Shown here piece by piece: positions 1-8,612 of a DNA stretch of 64,000 nt. Under the pieces are notes generated by a model that was given only the letters and a program-made list of their open reading frames with translations, made no database searches and was not told the DNA's origin. Position 1 is the first letter of the stretch; each line of letters begins with the position of its first letter. The DNA lies in contig JAOPKB010000003.1 of the NCBI GenBank assembly GCA_025517485.1, positions 248,001-312,000 on the forward strand, written 5' to 3'. Made by a program: the position numbers and the translations under genes. The DNA is from Natronoglomus mannanivorans. GTDB taxonomy: Archaea; Halobacteriota; Halobacteria; Halobacteriales; Natrialbaceae.

Positions 1-167
1 CATCGTATCTGACCCTGTCTGATCGTCGGGTCCCGGAACGTCTCCCGGCATGGCTAGTACTACGCGGTTCTCGACCGTGGGCTACCGGGGTTCTCATGAA
101 CGCCGTTTAAACGCCCCACGGTATCATGTAACACACCACCACCGTTCGGTTCGGCTTCGGTCACGAA

Positions 168-812
168 TTACTCTTCCAGGATCGTATTCGAAAGCAAGGC
201 GAACGTCCCCCGACGAAGCCGCCGAGAGAACGATTGTCCAGTGATGTCCAGTTCCGCGCCGAGAGCGGAGAGCGACGTCTCGCGGGGGATATCGAAGTAT
301 CCCTCCCTAAACGCGAGGTACAGCGCGTCACGTTGTTTGGGGGTCAATCCGTACTGATCGCTCGTTGGGGTGGTCGGATTCCAGACACGCTGGACCTCGA
401 TCGGAATCTCGTGGTCCTGGAGCGTCTGCTGGAACGCCGAGAGGTTCTCGCGGCCCGGACTCCGAAGCTGGAACTGCCACGTCTCGGCGGTACCCGTCCC
501 GTGCTCGATCAACAGCTCGTGATCGACGATCGCATCCAGAAACGGATCCGCCGTGATAGTCCATCCGACCCGAAAGAGCGTTCGACCGGCGTGCTCGTCG
601 AGGGCCGTGAGGTGCGCCACTCGATCGTGTTTGCGAACGGCGGCCTCGAACGCGGCGAGATCGTTCGATTCAACCCAGAGGTACGGAACCGTCGACTCGC
701 CGGTCGGAACGAACCGCGCCAGTTCGATACGAACGTCCAGCCCGTTCTGGAGTACTCGTCCCATCGCGAACGATTCACTCGGAAGCGAGACGTCGACGGC
801 GACGAGACTCAC
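168..812 (-). CDS. HTH-10 (bacterio-opsin activator type) transcriptional regulator
   Basis: Predicted cytoplasmic DNA-binding regulator of 214 residues. The C-terminal ~55 residues start with LTPKQRDALYLAFREGYF and continue through a helix-turn-helix (SALGAELDITGQSFSRRLRR), the hallmark of the haloarchaeal HTH-10/Bat family. The N-terminal ~150 residues match the usual Bat-associated sensor region, beginning VSLVAVDVSLPSESFAMG. I chose the GTG at 812 because family members begin at this point; a longer open frame to 1001 encodes residues unlike the family, and an ATG at 764 is the alternative. The gene stands alone, so no target can be read from context. Family call is firm; ligand and regulon are unknown. 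Confidence 0.85.
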   Translation of the reverse strand: MSLVAVDVSLPSESFAMGRVLQNGLDVRIELARFVPTGESTVPYLWVESNDLAAFEAAVRKHDRVAHLTALDEHAGRTLFRVGWTITADPFLDAIVDHELLIEHGTGTAETWQFQLRSPGRENLSAFQQTLQDHEIPIEVQRVWNPTTPTSDQYGLTPKQRDALYLAFREGYFDIPRETSLSALGAELDITGQSFSRRLRRGTFALLSNTILEE

Positions 813-1335
813 CGTGACCACCGTCGGTGTGACGGGAACGAACGGTCGGAGCGACCGAACACGCGTGAGAACGATAGACAGCCGAGCGAGAACGAAAGCG
901 TATTCCACGGCGTACGCAAGCGAACCGCTCGAACCGGACCGAGGGCAGTACGACCGTGACGAGGGGGGTGCGAGGACATGGACGGATCCCGTGTGAGACA
1001 CTGGCTACCCTGTGACGTTCTCGCCAGCCGTGGTCGGCGAGCCCAACGCACTCCCGACCCGACGACTTCGGAGAGTTGACGTCCAGCGTGTGAGTGTCGT
1101 CCTGTCTCTAGATGTCGGTTTCAACACAAAAACAGTTAGCGGTGTTTTCCGTACAGTGCAAATGAGTGCGGTTGACAGCGCAGGTGCGACAGAGACAACG
1201 GACACCTAACCAGCAACGACTGTTTGCTGATAGGTCTGTCGACCGACTGCCTCGTCGAGACGGGGTTCACAACGGTACTCTCCCGTACCCTCAAGGACAC
1301 CCGTTTAGTCGCTCGAGCGTGTAGAACGGTTCTCG
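813..1335. other. intergenic, no gene recognised
   Basis: No reading frame here has a family-like translation. A 15-codon frame begins at 1161 (MSAVDSAGATETTDT) shortly after an A-rich stretch at 1130-1140; it could be a tiny peptide or a truncated gene start, but there is no support beyond the start and stop codons. Confidence 0.4.
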
Positions 1336-2724
1336 ATGGACGACGGACTCGGCGGGTTGCTCGACGAAACGCACCGGAACGCTGTTCTAGGTTGGTTGAT
1401 GACGCTACTACTCGCCGGACTGTCGATCAGGTACGCACTCGAGGGGTCCTATCGCTGGTTCGTCTTCACTGGGTTCGCAGTCGCGCTCGTCCTCGTTCCG
1501 GCGGTTCGGTTTTGGGATCCGCTGGTGATGCCACCCTGGGAACTGCTGGTTGTCGTCGCGGTTCCCGTCGTGGACGCGACGATACTCGGCCAGACGTTCC
1601 TGACCGAGATCGCCGTCTACGTCGCCGTCGCCGCGGTCGCACTCGTCGTCGCCATCGAACTCCACCGCTTCACGCCGGTCCGGATGAACCACTCGTTCGC
1701 GATCGGCTTCGTCGTCCTCACGACGCTGGCGGTCGCCGGCGGCTGGAACGTCGCCCAGTGGGTTTCCGACGCGACGCTGGGCACGACGTATATCGTCGGC
1801 GACCGCTCGCAGGACGAGGCCAATCACGCGATGATGATCGACTTCATCTACGCGGCCGTCGCCGGCCTCGTCGCCGGAATCGTTTTCGACCGGTACTTCC
1901 GGATGCGGTCGTCCGAACCCGCGGCGCGGACGTCCGTTCCGCAGATGGGAGCGGATGGCGAGGTTGAGAGCGAAAGCGAAACACCGGACCAGAACCCGAA
2001 TCAAAATCAGGGCCAGAGCCAAAGCCAGAGTCGGTATCGGAACCAGAGCCAGAACCAAAACGCCCCACCCGAAAACCAGTCCAACCCGACCCCCTCGTTC
2101 GTCCGCGAACGACTGAACATCTCCGAATCCTCGATCATATGGCTCTCTCGAGCCATGCAACTCGCCCTCGGCGGCATCTTGGTGTACGGACTGCTCGAGC
2201 GGGACGTGACGACGATCTCGAACGCCGGGATCGCCTTCGCGATCACGTTCCTCCCCGCCATCCTGGAGCGTGACCGCCGACTGCCACTCGAGCCGGGGCT
2301 CGTCTTCTGGCTCACGTCGGCGGTCTTCCTTCACGCGGTGGGCTCCGCCGGTCTCTACGGCCTCGTCGGACCGTGGGACAGTCTGACACACGCGCTCTCG
2401 GCGTCGATCGTCGCCGCCGGCGGTTACGCGGTCGTCCGGGCCATCGACCTCCACAGCGACGAGGTGTACCTTCCGCCGAAGATGATGTTCGGGATCATCC
2501 TGGTGTTCGTGCTGGCGTTTGGCGTCCTTTGGGAGATCATGGAGTTCGCGATCGACGGCATCACACAGGAGTTCGGACTCGAGGCGGTGCTCGCCCAGCA
2601 CGGCATCGACGACACGATTGGCGACCTCGTGTTCGACCTCGTCGGCGCCGTCATCGTCGCGACCTGGGGGTCGGTCTACCTCGGCGACGTCTCCCACCGG
2701 ATCGCGGACATAATCGGGAAGTGA
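1336..2724 (+). CDS. polytopic membrane protein with two related halves joined by a Q/N/S-rich linker
   Basis: 462-residue integral membrane protein of unknown function. Residues ~15-195 form about six hydrophobic segments and residues ~270-460 form another set. Each half ends with an acidic motif followed by membrane helices (DEANHAMMIDFIYAAVAGLV in the first, GIDDTIGDLVFDLVGAVIVA in the second), which suggests an internal duplication. The second half (LWEIMEFAIDG, then DDTIGDL..D..GA) resembles the YjdF/DUF2238-like group of small membrane proteins. Between the halves lies a low-complexity stretch at about residues 215-250 made of repeated Gln, Asn and Ser with glutamates, encoded by near-repeats of aaccagagcc. 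Function is not assignable; the duplication is inferred by eye. Confidence 0.75.
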   Translation: MDDGLGGLLDETHRNAVLGWLMTLLLAGLSIRYALEGSYRWFVFTGFAVALVLVPAVRFWDPLVMPPWELLVVVAVPVVDATILGQTFLTEIAVYVAVAAVALVVAIELHRFTPVRMNHSFAIGFVVLTTLAVAGGWNVAQWVSDATLGTTYIVGDRSQDEANHAMMIDFIYAAVAGLVAGIVFDRYFRMRSSEPAARTSVPQMGADGEVESESETPDQNPNQNQGQSQSQSRYRNQSQNQNAPPENQSNPTPSFVRERLNISESSIIWLSRAMQLALGGILVYGLLERDVTTISNAGIAFAITFLPAILERDRRLPLEPGLVFWLTSAVFLHAVGSAGLYGLVGPWDSLTHALSASIVAAGGYAVVRAIDLHSDEVYLPPKMMFGIILVFVLAFGVLWEIMEFAIDGITQEFGLEAVLAQHGIDDTIGDLVFDLVGAVIVATWGSVYLGDVSHRIADIIGK

Positions 2725-2786
2725 GCGGTGCTCGCGTCACTGTCGAGTGCACAGATTGAACTGGTGGGACTCGAGACTCTCCTGTC

Positions 2787-2984
2787 ATGCTCGAGCAAAA
2801 CGCCGTTCGTCGGGCCTACGATGACGTCTCCGAGGTCTACGCCGCGAAACGGTCCGAGAACGGGAACGGTCGCAGAACGGCACTCCCCATCGAGTCGAAT
2901 CCGAGGACGGTCGGCGATGAAGTGCCGGTCTCCGCCGCGGAGTCGATGGGCGAGGAGGGAGTACGCTCGAACGGACCATACTAA
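2787..2984 (+). pseudogene. N-terminal remnant of a SAM-dependent methyltransferase
   Basis: The frame opens with MLEQNAVRRAYDDVSEVYAA, which is the characteristic start of class I SAM-dependent methyltransferases in haloarchaea (VRRAYDxxAxxYAxxRS). After about 28 residues the resemblance stops: the glycine-rich SAM-binding motif (LDxGCGxG) never appears, and the frame ends after 65 codons. No continuation is visible in the other forward frames up to 3176. I read this as a truncated, non-functional relic. The remaining ~190 bp before the next gene hold nothing recognisable. Confidence 0.5.
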
Positions 2985-3176
2985 ACGGAGGCAGGTAATG
3001 ACTATCTGTCGGGCTCAGATGCCCCGAACCGTCAAAGAGCCGTTCGATGCAGGGAGCGGCCATTGTCGTCGATACCGATAGCCGGTTCACCGGCACGCAT
3101 CGGTCGATCGATTCTGTTCGTGGAGCGAAACAGGCGAGCTCGACGGTAGAAAGGGAGAGGTGCGTGTGCTGGACGA

Positions 3177-4490
3177 TTACTCCGACGGTTCCTTCGAACG
3201 GCGCCGCTTGATCACGTATGCCGCACCGCCAAGGGTCGCGGTTCCGGCTGCCGCTCCCGCCAACTTGTAGCCTGACGGCGAGGAGTCGTCGTCAGATTGT
3301 CGGATTGGCTCGGCGAATTCGTCCGCTTCGTTCGACCATTCGTGGTGATGTCCCAGAGTCCCCAAGCAGACACGCGAATCCTCGCTGGATCCGTCAAATC
3401 CCGTTTCGATCGCATAAACGTACCCGTCGCGGCTTCCGACGAACGCGCGCCCGTTTACCACCGTTGGCGAAGAGACGACGGCACCGCCGGTCTGGAATCG
3501 CCACAGTTCCTCGCCTGAGTCGAAGTCTAGCGCGTAGACGTTCCGGTTTCGTCCCCCGACGATCACCGCCCCGTCGACGACCGTCGGCGACGAGGCCACA
3601 GCACCGTTGGTCTCGAAACGCCAGCGCACCTCGCCCGAGTCGACATCGAGTGCGTACACGTCTCCGCCGACACCACCGACGAACACTGTATCTCCGGCCA
3701 CTGTCGGTGACGACGAGAATCCTTCGCTCGTTCGAACGGACCACTTCTCGTTGCCGGTCTCCGCGTCGAGACCGACGAACGTACCGTCGCGGTCGCCGAC
3801 GAAGACGGCGCCGTCGGACAGCGTGGGTGACGAAACCACCGACTCGGTCAGCTCGTAGGTCCATTCGTCGTCGCCCGATTCTGCGTCCAGTGCGTAGCAC
3901 ATCCCATCCACGCCACCGACGTAGACCGTCCCGTCGACGACTGTCGGTGACGAACGCACCGCATCGTCGGTGTCAAACGTCCAGTTTTCGGTGCCCGTTC
4001 TCGCGTCAATCGCGTGAACGGCGTGGTCGTAGCCGCCGACGAACAGGGACCCGTCGGCTGCTGTGACCGACGAGCGCATCCACGGTTCGTCGATCGCGTA
4101 GTGCCAGTACTCCTCGCCGGTCTCCGCGTCGAGCGCGTAGACGCCCGCGCTCAGATCCCCGTCGGTCGGCGCCTCGGTGCTGACGTAGACCGTCCCGTTG
4201 ATAACCGTCGGAGCCGTCTCGATCCAGTTATCGACCAGCAGCGCGGGACGGAACTCCCATCGTTTCTCCCCGCTGCGTTCGTTGATGGCGTAAACGTGGC
4301 CGTCGTCGCTACCGACGTAGACCGTCCCGTCGACGACCGTCGGTGACGAGTAGACGAGGTCGTCGGTTCGATAACGCCACGCTTGCTCGGGGCTGTCATG
4401 GTCGTCGACCGCGGCGGTGACACCGCTCAGTCCAACGACTGCCGCTCCCGCGGTCAGACGGAGCATAGTCCGGCGTGTTTCGTCTGCCAT
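3177..4490 (-). CDS. Tat-exported PQQ-type beta-propeller repeat protein with C-terminal membrane anchor
   Basis: 437 residues. The N-terminus has a twin-arginine signal (RRTMLRLTAGAAVVGLSG) that sends the folded protein out of the cell. The body consists of about eight ~40-residue repeats with the pattern SSPTVVDGTVYVGS.DG.VYALDA.TG...W.F, the signature of PQQ-like/PQQ_2 beta-propellers, which mostly act as structural or binding domains. A hydrophobic helix at about residues 408-425 followed by KRRRSKEPSE would anchor the C-terminus in the membrane with the propeller outside. No catalytic domain is fused, so enzymatic quinoprotein activity is unlikely. The repeats are similar at the DNA level (about 120 bp period). 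Start chosen at the ATG directly before the Tat motif. Confidence 0.85.
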   Translation of the reverse strand: MADETRRTMLRLTAGAAVVGLSGVTAAVDDHDSPEQAWRYRTDDLVYSSPTVVDGTVYVGSDDGHVYAINERSGEKRWEFRPALLVDNWIETAPTVINGTVYVSTEAPTDGDLSAGVYALDAETGEEYWHYAIDEPWMRSSVTAADGSLFVGGYDHAVHAIDARTGTENWTFDTDDAVRSSPTVVDGTVYVGGVDGMCYALDAESGDDEWTYELTESVVSSPTLSDGAVFVGDRDGTFVGLDAETGNEKWSVRTSEGFSSSPTVAGDTVFVGGVGGDVYALDVDSGEVRWRFETNGAVASSPTVVDGAVIVGGRNRNVYALDFDSGEELWRFQTGGAVVSSPTVVNGRAFVGSRDGYVYAIETGFDGSSEDSRVCLGTLGHHHEWSNEADEFAEPIRQSDDDSSPSGYKLAGAAAGTATLGGAAYVIKRRRSKEPSE

Positions 4491-5030
4491 GATTCACGCA
4501 CCCAGTTCAGTTCTGTCGCGTCGACCAGAACCCATCTCTATCCTGGTCCTCATTATTCTGCCAATACAACATTACTCGGCGGTATAAGTATACCCATATT
4601 ATAATATAAATTATATTTTACTCGTCTTGAATATATAGCCATAGAATCGATTGGTAGTGATTCGATATTAAGAATACAATGCCAATGGGAAACGAATGAT
4701 AGAATTCGACAGAGGACATCCACTGACTTCATTTTCGCGGGTACAATCGACGCGCTGCGGCGTACTGATCATCTGACTTCGTACGTGTGTAGCGTAGTGG
4801 AATCGACCCACGAGTAGTAGGGCCTCCTGTACGGGCAGAAACAGTAGGGATCCGACCACGGCAGGTCACCCGAAGGAGGGCGAACACGATGGACAGAGGA
4901 ACAGGAAGACGAACTGGCGCTCGTCACAGACTGCCACAATGTGCTTCGAGTGGTGTCTGCTGCGAATGGAACGAACTATGACGACGAACTTGGTCCTGCA
5001 ATTGAGAGGTAAACGGCCTCTCTCGACCGC
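4491..5030. other. AT-rich intergenic stretch without recognisable gene
   Basis: Base composition falls sharply between about 4555 and 4690 (runs such as tataatataaattatatttt), unlike the GC-rich neighbours. The low GC would suit the promoter of the leftward propeller gene or the debris of a mobile element. Short open frames here (for example 4668..4859 on the minus strand) have no family-like sequence. Confidence 0.5.
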
Positions 5031-5035
5031 TGGGG

Positions 5036-5260
5036 GTGGTAGGGACCGATGAGTTACCGACCTACCAGGCCACAGAACACGAGCATCGAACCGTCCTTCT
5101 CAACGAGGAAGACGCTTTGGAAGGAGGCGTCCAAACGCACCAAGCAAAGTTCCTCTAGTCGTTGCTCCAGCCGTAGCTGGCAAAATTCGTCGGCCGGTCC
5201 AAGTAAGACGTAAACAGCCTCGAGCACTCCGTGGATAGGCAACTACCAACAGATTCATTT
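5036..5260 (+). mobile_element. decayed C-terminal fragment of an IS1595-family transposase
   Basis: Reading from 5036 in one frame gives VVGTDELPTYQATEHEHRTV, then GGVQTHQAKFL, a stop, SLLQP, a stop, LAKFVGRSK. This is very close to the end of haloarchaeal IS1595-type transposases as I recall them (VHTNTAECLWSLLQPWLAKFRGLSK). In-frame stops replace two tryptophan positions, so the gene is dead. The upstream catalytic core and inverted repeats were not found in the flanking sequence. Family call is from memory of the motif only. Confidence 0.45.
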
Positions 5261-5630
5261 GATAGAAAAGGACGATTAGCCAATGCAACAGGATGATTTA
5301 TCTGATATTCAAATTCAGGTATTAAGCCTGAATCTCGTTCGTGCTGTATCGAACTACGCGCGGGCGTGTGTCGGATAGGATCGTAGGGGTCCCCCCGTGT
5401 GCGAGCACACATCGCACGGCTACGCGGCCATGTAGTCGCGCATTGATAGGAGTCAGTAGTACACTTTCTTTATTGGGGTTGAATATGGGCAAACCGATTC
5501 GAGACGTACAGAGAGAGTCTCATCAACGGAGCGGTAATCAACTTTCCAACGTCTGTCAAAAGCAGGCTGCTGAACACCCCTCTTTCCGGAGGAGCAATTC
5601 GGCCGAAAATCAATACATATCGTTCGTTAA
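5261..5630. other. intergenic, nothing recognised
   Basis: About 370 bp with no convincing gene on either strand. A 148-codon forward frame starting at 5341 runs into the next gene on the opposite strand and has no family-like features. The stretch is probably debris continuous with the decayed transposase to its left. Confidence 0.4.
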
Positions 5631-6497
5631 TCAATTTTGGTTGAGTGCTTTCCAATACCGTGCGACAGCCGCAGCGTGGCGCTCGTCCGGGTCTGCTATC
5701 CGATTTCCGTGCTTGTACACTTCGTGGACCATCGACGTAAGTGGCATTGCAATACCGTCTTTCTTTGCGTCCGTCCCGCGACCGTAACTGACGGCATAAC
5801 CCAAATCCTTGTCCCACGAATCCAGCGTGCTCAAGCCCTCGCCCTTTTCGGCGTACTCACCCGTAAAGAGCGCCTCGTCGAGATCCATCCCCAGAACCGA
5901 GTTGAGCGGCTCGGCATCAACATCTGCCGCGTTCGCGATCTCGACAATCTCCGCATCGATAGCAACCCGGGCAGCGTACCGGATCTGCATGAGGTACTTG
6001 AAGACCATCGTCTCCTCGACGCTGTCGAAGCGGTAGTGTTGGGTACTACACGTTTCGATGAGATCGTTTGCTGCCTTGATACTCGCGTCGTCACCACCGG
6101 GAAACATAATCAGTCCGCCGGCTGGTGCGTTCGACGTCCACGGAGCACTGACCCAATGAACTCCCCTCTCAGCACATTTTTGCTCGTATTTTACGGCCGC
6201 CGACACATCGATTGTCGACGTATCCATAATCACCTGTTCGGGTTCGGTGACGTTCAGGAGGCCATCATCTCCCTCCATTATTGCTTCGACGTTTGTCGTT
6301 CCCGTAACGGAAAGCACGATTGCGTCCGTGTGCTCCGCAACTTCGGCTCGGGTTGAGACGACCGTGGCTCCTTGCTCCCTAGCGTAGTCGATCTGATGCC
6401 CCCGATCGTAGCAGGTGACATCGTAGCCTGCCTCCATCAACCAGTCCATAAATCTCGCGCCAGCCTCTCCGACACCAACAAGACCAATTTCTTGCAT
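5631..6497 (-). CDS. NAD(P)-binding beta-hydroxyacid dehydrogenase (3-hydroxyisobutyrate dehydrogenase family)
   Basis: 288-residue cytoplasmic oxidoreductase. The N-terminus carries the Rossmann nucleotide motif (IGLVGVGEAGARFMDWL). A second region, VSAPWTSNAPAGG, sits where the family has its substrate motif (DAPVSGG), and FKYLMQ at about residue 165 supplies the conserved lysine of the catalytic helix, though the usual KxxNN asparagines are replaced by IR. The substrate therefore cannot be read with confidence; the enzyme may act on another beta-hydroxyacid. Start chosen at 6497 because the Rossmann motif follows at once, while the longer frame to 6542 adds a non-family tail. It stands alone beside the tRNA-Pro region and mobile-element debris, so it may be cargo of a former insertion. 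Confidence 0.75.
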   Translation of the reverse strand: MQEIGLVGVGEAGARFMDWLMEAGYDVTCYDRGHQIDYAREQGATVVSTRAEVAEHTDAIVLSVTGTTNVEAIMEGDDGLLNVTEPEQVIMDTSTIDVSAAVKYEQKCAERGVHWVSAPWTSNAPAGGLIMFPGGDDASIKAANDLIETCSTQHYRFDSVEETMVFKYLMQIRYAARVAIDAEIVEIANAADVDAEPLNSVLGMDLDEALFTGEYAEKGEGLSTLDSWDKDLGYAVSYGRGTDAKKDGIAMPLTSMVHEVYKHGNRIADPDERHAAAVARYWKALNQN

Positions 6498-6665
6498 TGT
6501 GGGGGCGCTGTCGCGTTTCGAGTTGATAAAACCATCGCGCACTCACCCGTACTGCCGCGGTGTACTCCTCCTTCCGAAGGGTTGCTACAGAACGCGTTGG
6601 TGGTGATTCGAACGCGCAAACCACCGGTTAACTGTCAGCGAAGGTGGGGAAAAGGATATGTATCC

Positions 6666-6682
6666 AGTGGGCCGGCGCAGAT
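6666..6682. repeat. 17-bp partial copy of the tRNA-Pro 3' end (att-like)
   Basis: The 17 bases here are identical to 6803..6819, which is the 3' end of the adjacent tRNA-Pro gene (acceptor stem, discriminator and part of the T arm). After the identity the sequence continues gtcgaacc, a degraded version of the T loop. Duplicated tRNA 3' ends are the normal footprint of integrases that use tRNA genes as attachment sites. Two more T-loop-like gattcgaa words occur at 6606 and 6714. Confidence 0.5.
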
Positions 6683-6804
6683 GTCGAACCACGGTCGGAG
6701 CGACGCTCCTCCCTGATTCGAATCTACGCGCCGTCGACGACTCCCATACTCCGGGTGCCTGGGGTCGCTACGCGCCGCTCGGTGGTGTCGAATGCGGGAG
6801 AAAG

Positions 6805-6877
6805 TGGGCCGGCGCAGATTCGAACTGCGGTTACGGCCACCCGAAGGCCGAAGGATACCAAGCTACCCCACCGGCCC
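6805..6877 (-). tRNA. tRNA-Pro (anticodon CGG)
   Basis: On the minus strand a 73-nt cloverleaf can be folded: acceptor stem GGGCCGG paired with CCGGCCC and discriminator A, D arm with GGGTAGCTTGGTATCC, anticodon stem CGGCC/GGCCG enclosing the loop TTCGGGT (anticodon CGG, reading CCG proline codons), and T arm CGCAG-TTCGAAT-CTGCG. No intron and no encoded CCA, as is usual in haloarchaea. The 3' end is duplicated at 6666..6682. Confidence 0.95.
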
Positions 6878-6902
6878 GCACCTGAGTGAAGGCAACGCCA
6901 GC

Positions 6903-6912
6903 GTATAATTCT
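6903..6912 (-). promoter_or_regulatory. TATA-like box for tRNA-Pro
   Basis: On the minus strand the word AATTATACGC lies about 26-35 bp upstream of the tRNA 5' end, the expected position for an archaeal TATA box. It is the only AT-rich word in this spacer. Confidence 0.5.
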
Positions 6913-7051
6913 TGCTTTGTCGACGCAGTCAGGTCGACGACCTCGACCTCGAAGAGTCGCCGAAGGCGACGAGTCGGTGGGGCTTAGCGCCCTCAGCATT
7001 AGCTACCCGGTGGCACGAACGCACTCGAGTCCTCGTTCTATCACCCAACGT

Positions 7052-7654
7052 TCAAAATCGCTCGTAGCCGTCCGTATCGAGGAAGTGATGGGCGACGGTG
7101 ATCGCCTGGTCGGCGTGGAGTCGCTCCGGGCCGAGACGGATGCGGCGGTCGGCCGCCGTCGTGAGGATCGACTCCTCGTCGTCGGTGAAGTCGTGGTGGT
7201 CCGAGAGGACGAACACCGGATCCGTGTCGGTCGAGAGGTCGGTCTCGACGGCCGGTTCGCCGTCCTCGTGAAGCTGGACGACCGTTCCCCCGGACGCGGC
7301 CGCCTCGAGCGTCTCCTCGAACCCCCGTCGATACACCTCGACGCCGGGACTCGGTTCCGCGGGGAGCGCGCCGATCGCCTCCTCGCGGTGCTCGAGGGCG
7401 GTTCGGACCCGGGCGGCGGTACTGCGTTCGTCGGGGTTCAGGTTGCGAAGGTCGCTGCCGTCGAAGACGATCGTGAGTTCGTCCTGACAGACGAGGTGGA
7501 CGCGGACGTCGGTTCGGATCCCGTGAGAGCGGACGAACGCGGCCGTGATCGACCGGCAGAGTGCGTCGAGGCGGCCGGCACCACCGGCGAGGTCGTCGAG
7601 CGAGAAGTCGGGTTCGATGGGGACGTCGTGGCCGATGCAGACGAACTGGCGCAT
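7052..7654 (-). CDS. trmY: tRNA (pseudouridine(54)-N1)-methyltransferase
   Basis: 200-residue SPOUT-class methyltransferase that converts pseudouridine 54 of the tRNA T loop to N1-methylpseudouridine using S-adenosylmethionine. The start MRQFVCIGHDVPIEPDFSLD and the following GGAGRLDALCRSITAAFVRS and DVRVHLV match the TrmY family closely, and FVLSDHHDFTDDEE near residue 150 is the SAM-binding knot region. Its substrate is made by Pus10, whose gene lies at 10191..11543. The ATG at 7654 is used because the longer frame adds 24 residues foreign to the family. Confidence 0.92.
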   Translation of the reverse strand: MRQFVCIGHDVPIEPDFSLDDLAGGAGRLDALCRSITAAFVRSHGIRTDVRVHLVCQDELTIVFDGSDLRNLNPDERSTAARVRTALEHREEAIGALPAEPSPGVEVYRRGFEETLEAAASGGTVVQLHEDGEPAVETDLSTDTDPVFVLSDHHDFTDDEESILTTAADRRIRLGPERLHADQAITVAHHFLDTDGYERF

Positions 7655-7800
7655 ATCGGATCGATGGACGCGAGTGGGATAGCCGCTTCGACTGCCGGTG
7701 GTTCGACCAGCGAGCCGATCAGTCACCGACGGCGACAGTCAGTTGCGCCTGCGTTGCATACGCACGGCCAACGGTTTACCGTCGAGTCGGCGTCCACTCA

Positions 7801-7962
7801 ATGATGGCGCAATCAGACACGGCGGGACAGCAGTTACTCAGCAGACTCGAGGGCCGGAAGTGCGAATTCTGTTCGGACGGAACGCTCGTTCGAGGCATTT
7901 TCAAGGGCAACGCGGCGGTCATCTGCGAGGAGTGTGACACACCGGCCGCACAGAGCTGGTAG
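7801..7962 (+). CDS. small zinc-finger protein, HVO_A0556 type
   Basis: 53-residue protein with two CxxC pairs (CEFC and CEEC) about 20 residues apart, forming a single zinc ribbon, with the family-typical frame GQQLLSRLEGR before the first pair and CDTPAAQSW at the end. Such small haloarchaeal zinc-finger proteins are abundant and mostly uncharacterised. Start codons at 7801 and 7804 are adjacent (MM). It is divergent from trmY, with a 146-bp shared upstream region. Confidence 0.85.
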   Translation: MMAQSDTAGQQLLSRLEGRKCEFCSDGTLVRGIFKGNAAVICEECDTPAAQSW

Positions 7963-8157
7963 CGGCGACGACTCGGTCTTTTTGGACGGGAGATGCCCTC
8001 GGCAACGGCGTTTCGGAACGGACGAAGCGATCGGAAACGAGACGACACTGATCTCACGACCTACGAGAGGTGTCACGAGAGTGCGTTCGAAACGTCTTCG
8101 AAACGGGAATTCGAGACGAGAGAGAAGCGAGGAGGAGGAACGCGGCCACAACGCCGA

Positions 8158-8346
8158 CTACCGCGACCTCGTCTCCGGATAGTCGTGTCCGACGACGAGC
8201 GCGACGACGTTGAGGGCGATGAATCCAACGAACAGCAGCAGACGGAACGCCGAATCGATCCCGGTGACGAACACTGGCAGATAGACGAACGGCAACAGGG
8301 CACCGACCCAGAAGCCGACCGCAGTGAGAGTACTCCCGACGCTCAT
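8158..8346 (-). CDS. small two-helix membrane protein
   Basis: 62 residues with two hydrophobic segments (about 8-28 and 33-52) and a short charged tail HDYPETRSR. It is encoded 5 bp downstream of the DUF7511 gene at 8352..8612, so the two are probably cotranscribed. Composition and context look real, but I do not recognise a family with a known role. Confidence 0.65.
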   Translation of the reverse strand: MSVGSTLTAVGFWVGALLPFVYLPVFVTGIDSAFRLLLFVGFIALNVVALVVGHDYPETRSR

Positions 8347-8351
8347 CGTCC

Positions 8352-8612
8352 TCAGCGCATCGACTCGAGGTCGACGAACGACCCCTCCTGGGCGGTAATC
8401 CAGGTCGTGTGGAGTTCGGACTCGGTGGCCTCACAGGGAAAGAGCGCACACTCGTCGGGCGCATCGTCGTTCTCGACGGTCACGTGCTCGAGGGGCGGAC
8501 GCGACGGGCTGTCGACCTCGGACTCGGGTTCGGGCTCGGGCTCGACCTCAAGTTCGAGTTCGTCGGTTCGATCCGTGCCGGAATGGTCGTGGGCATCGAT
8601 ATCGTGGCTCAT
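8352..8612 (-). CDS. DUF7511-type haloarchaeal protein
   Basis: 86-residue soluble acidic protein. The N-terminal half is low-complexity (alternating Glu/Pro, residues ~15-33). The C-terminal half carries the conserved block VTVENDDAPDECALFP followed by TTWITAQEGSFVDLESMR, which is typical of DUF7511 proteins of haloarchaea. Function unknown. The ATG at 8612 is chosen over 8642 because MSHDIDAHDH gives the usual short leader. Likely first gene of a two-gene unit with 8158..8346. Confidence 0.75.
   Translation of the reverse strand: MSHDIDAHDHSGTDRTDELELEVEPEPEPESEVDSPSRPPLEHVTVENDDAPDECALFPCEATESELHTTWITAQEGSFVDLESMR

Noticed and set aside
5341..5787. 148-codon forward frame
   Set aside because: No family-like sequence, runs into the dehydrogenase gene on the other strand, and lies in debris beside a dead transposase.
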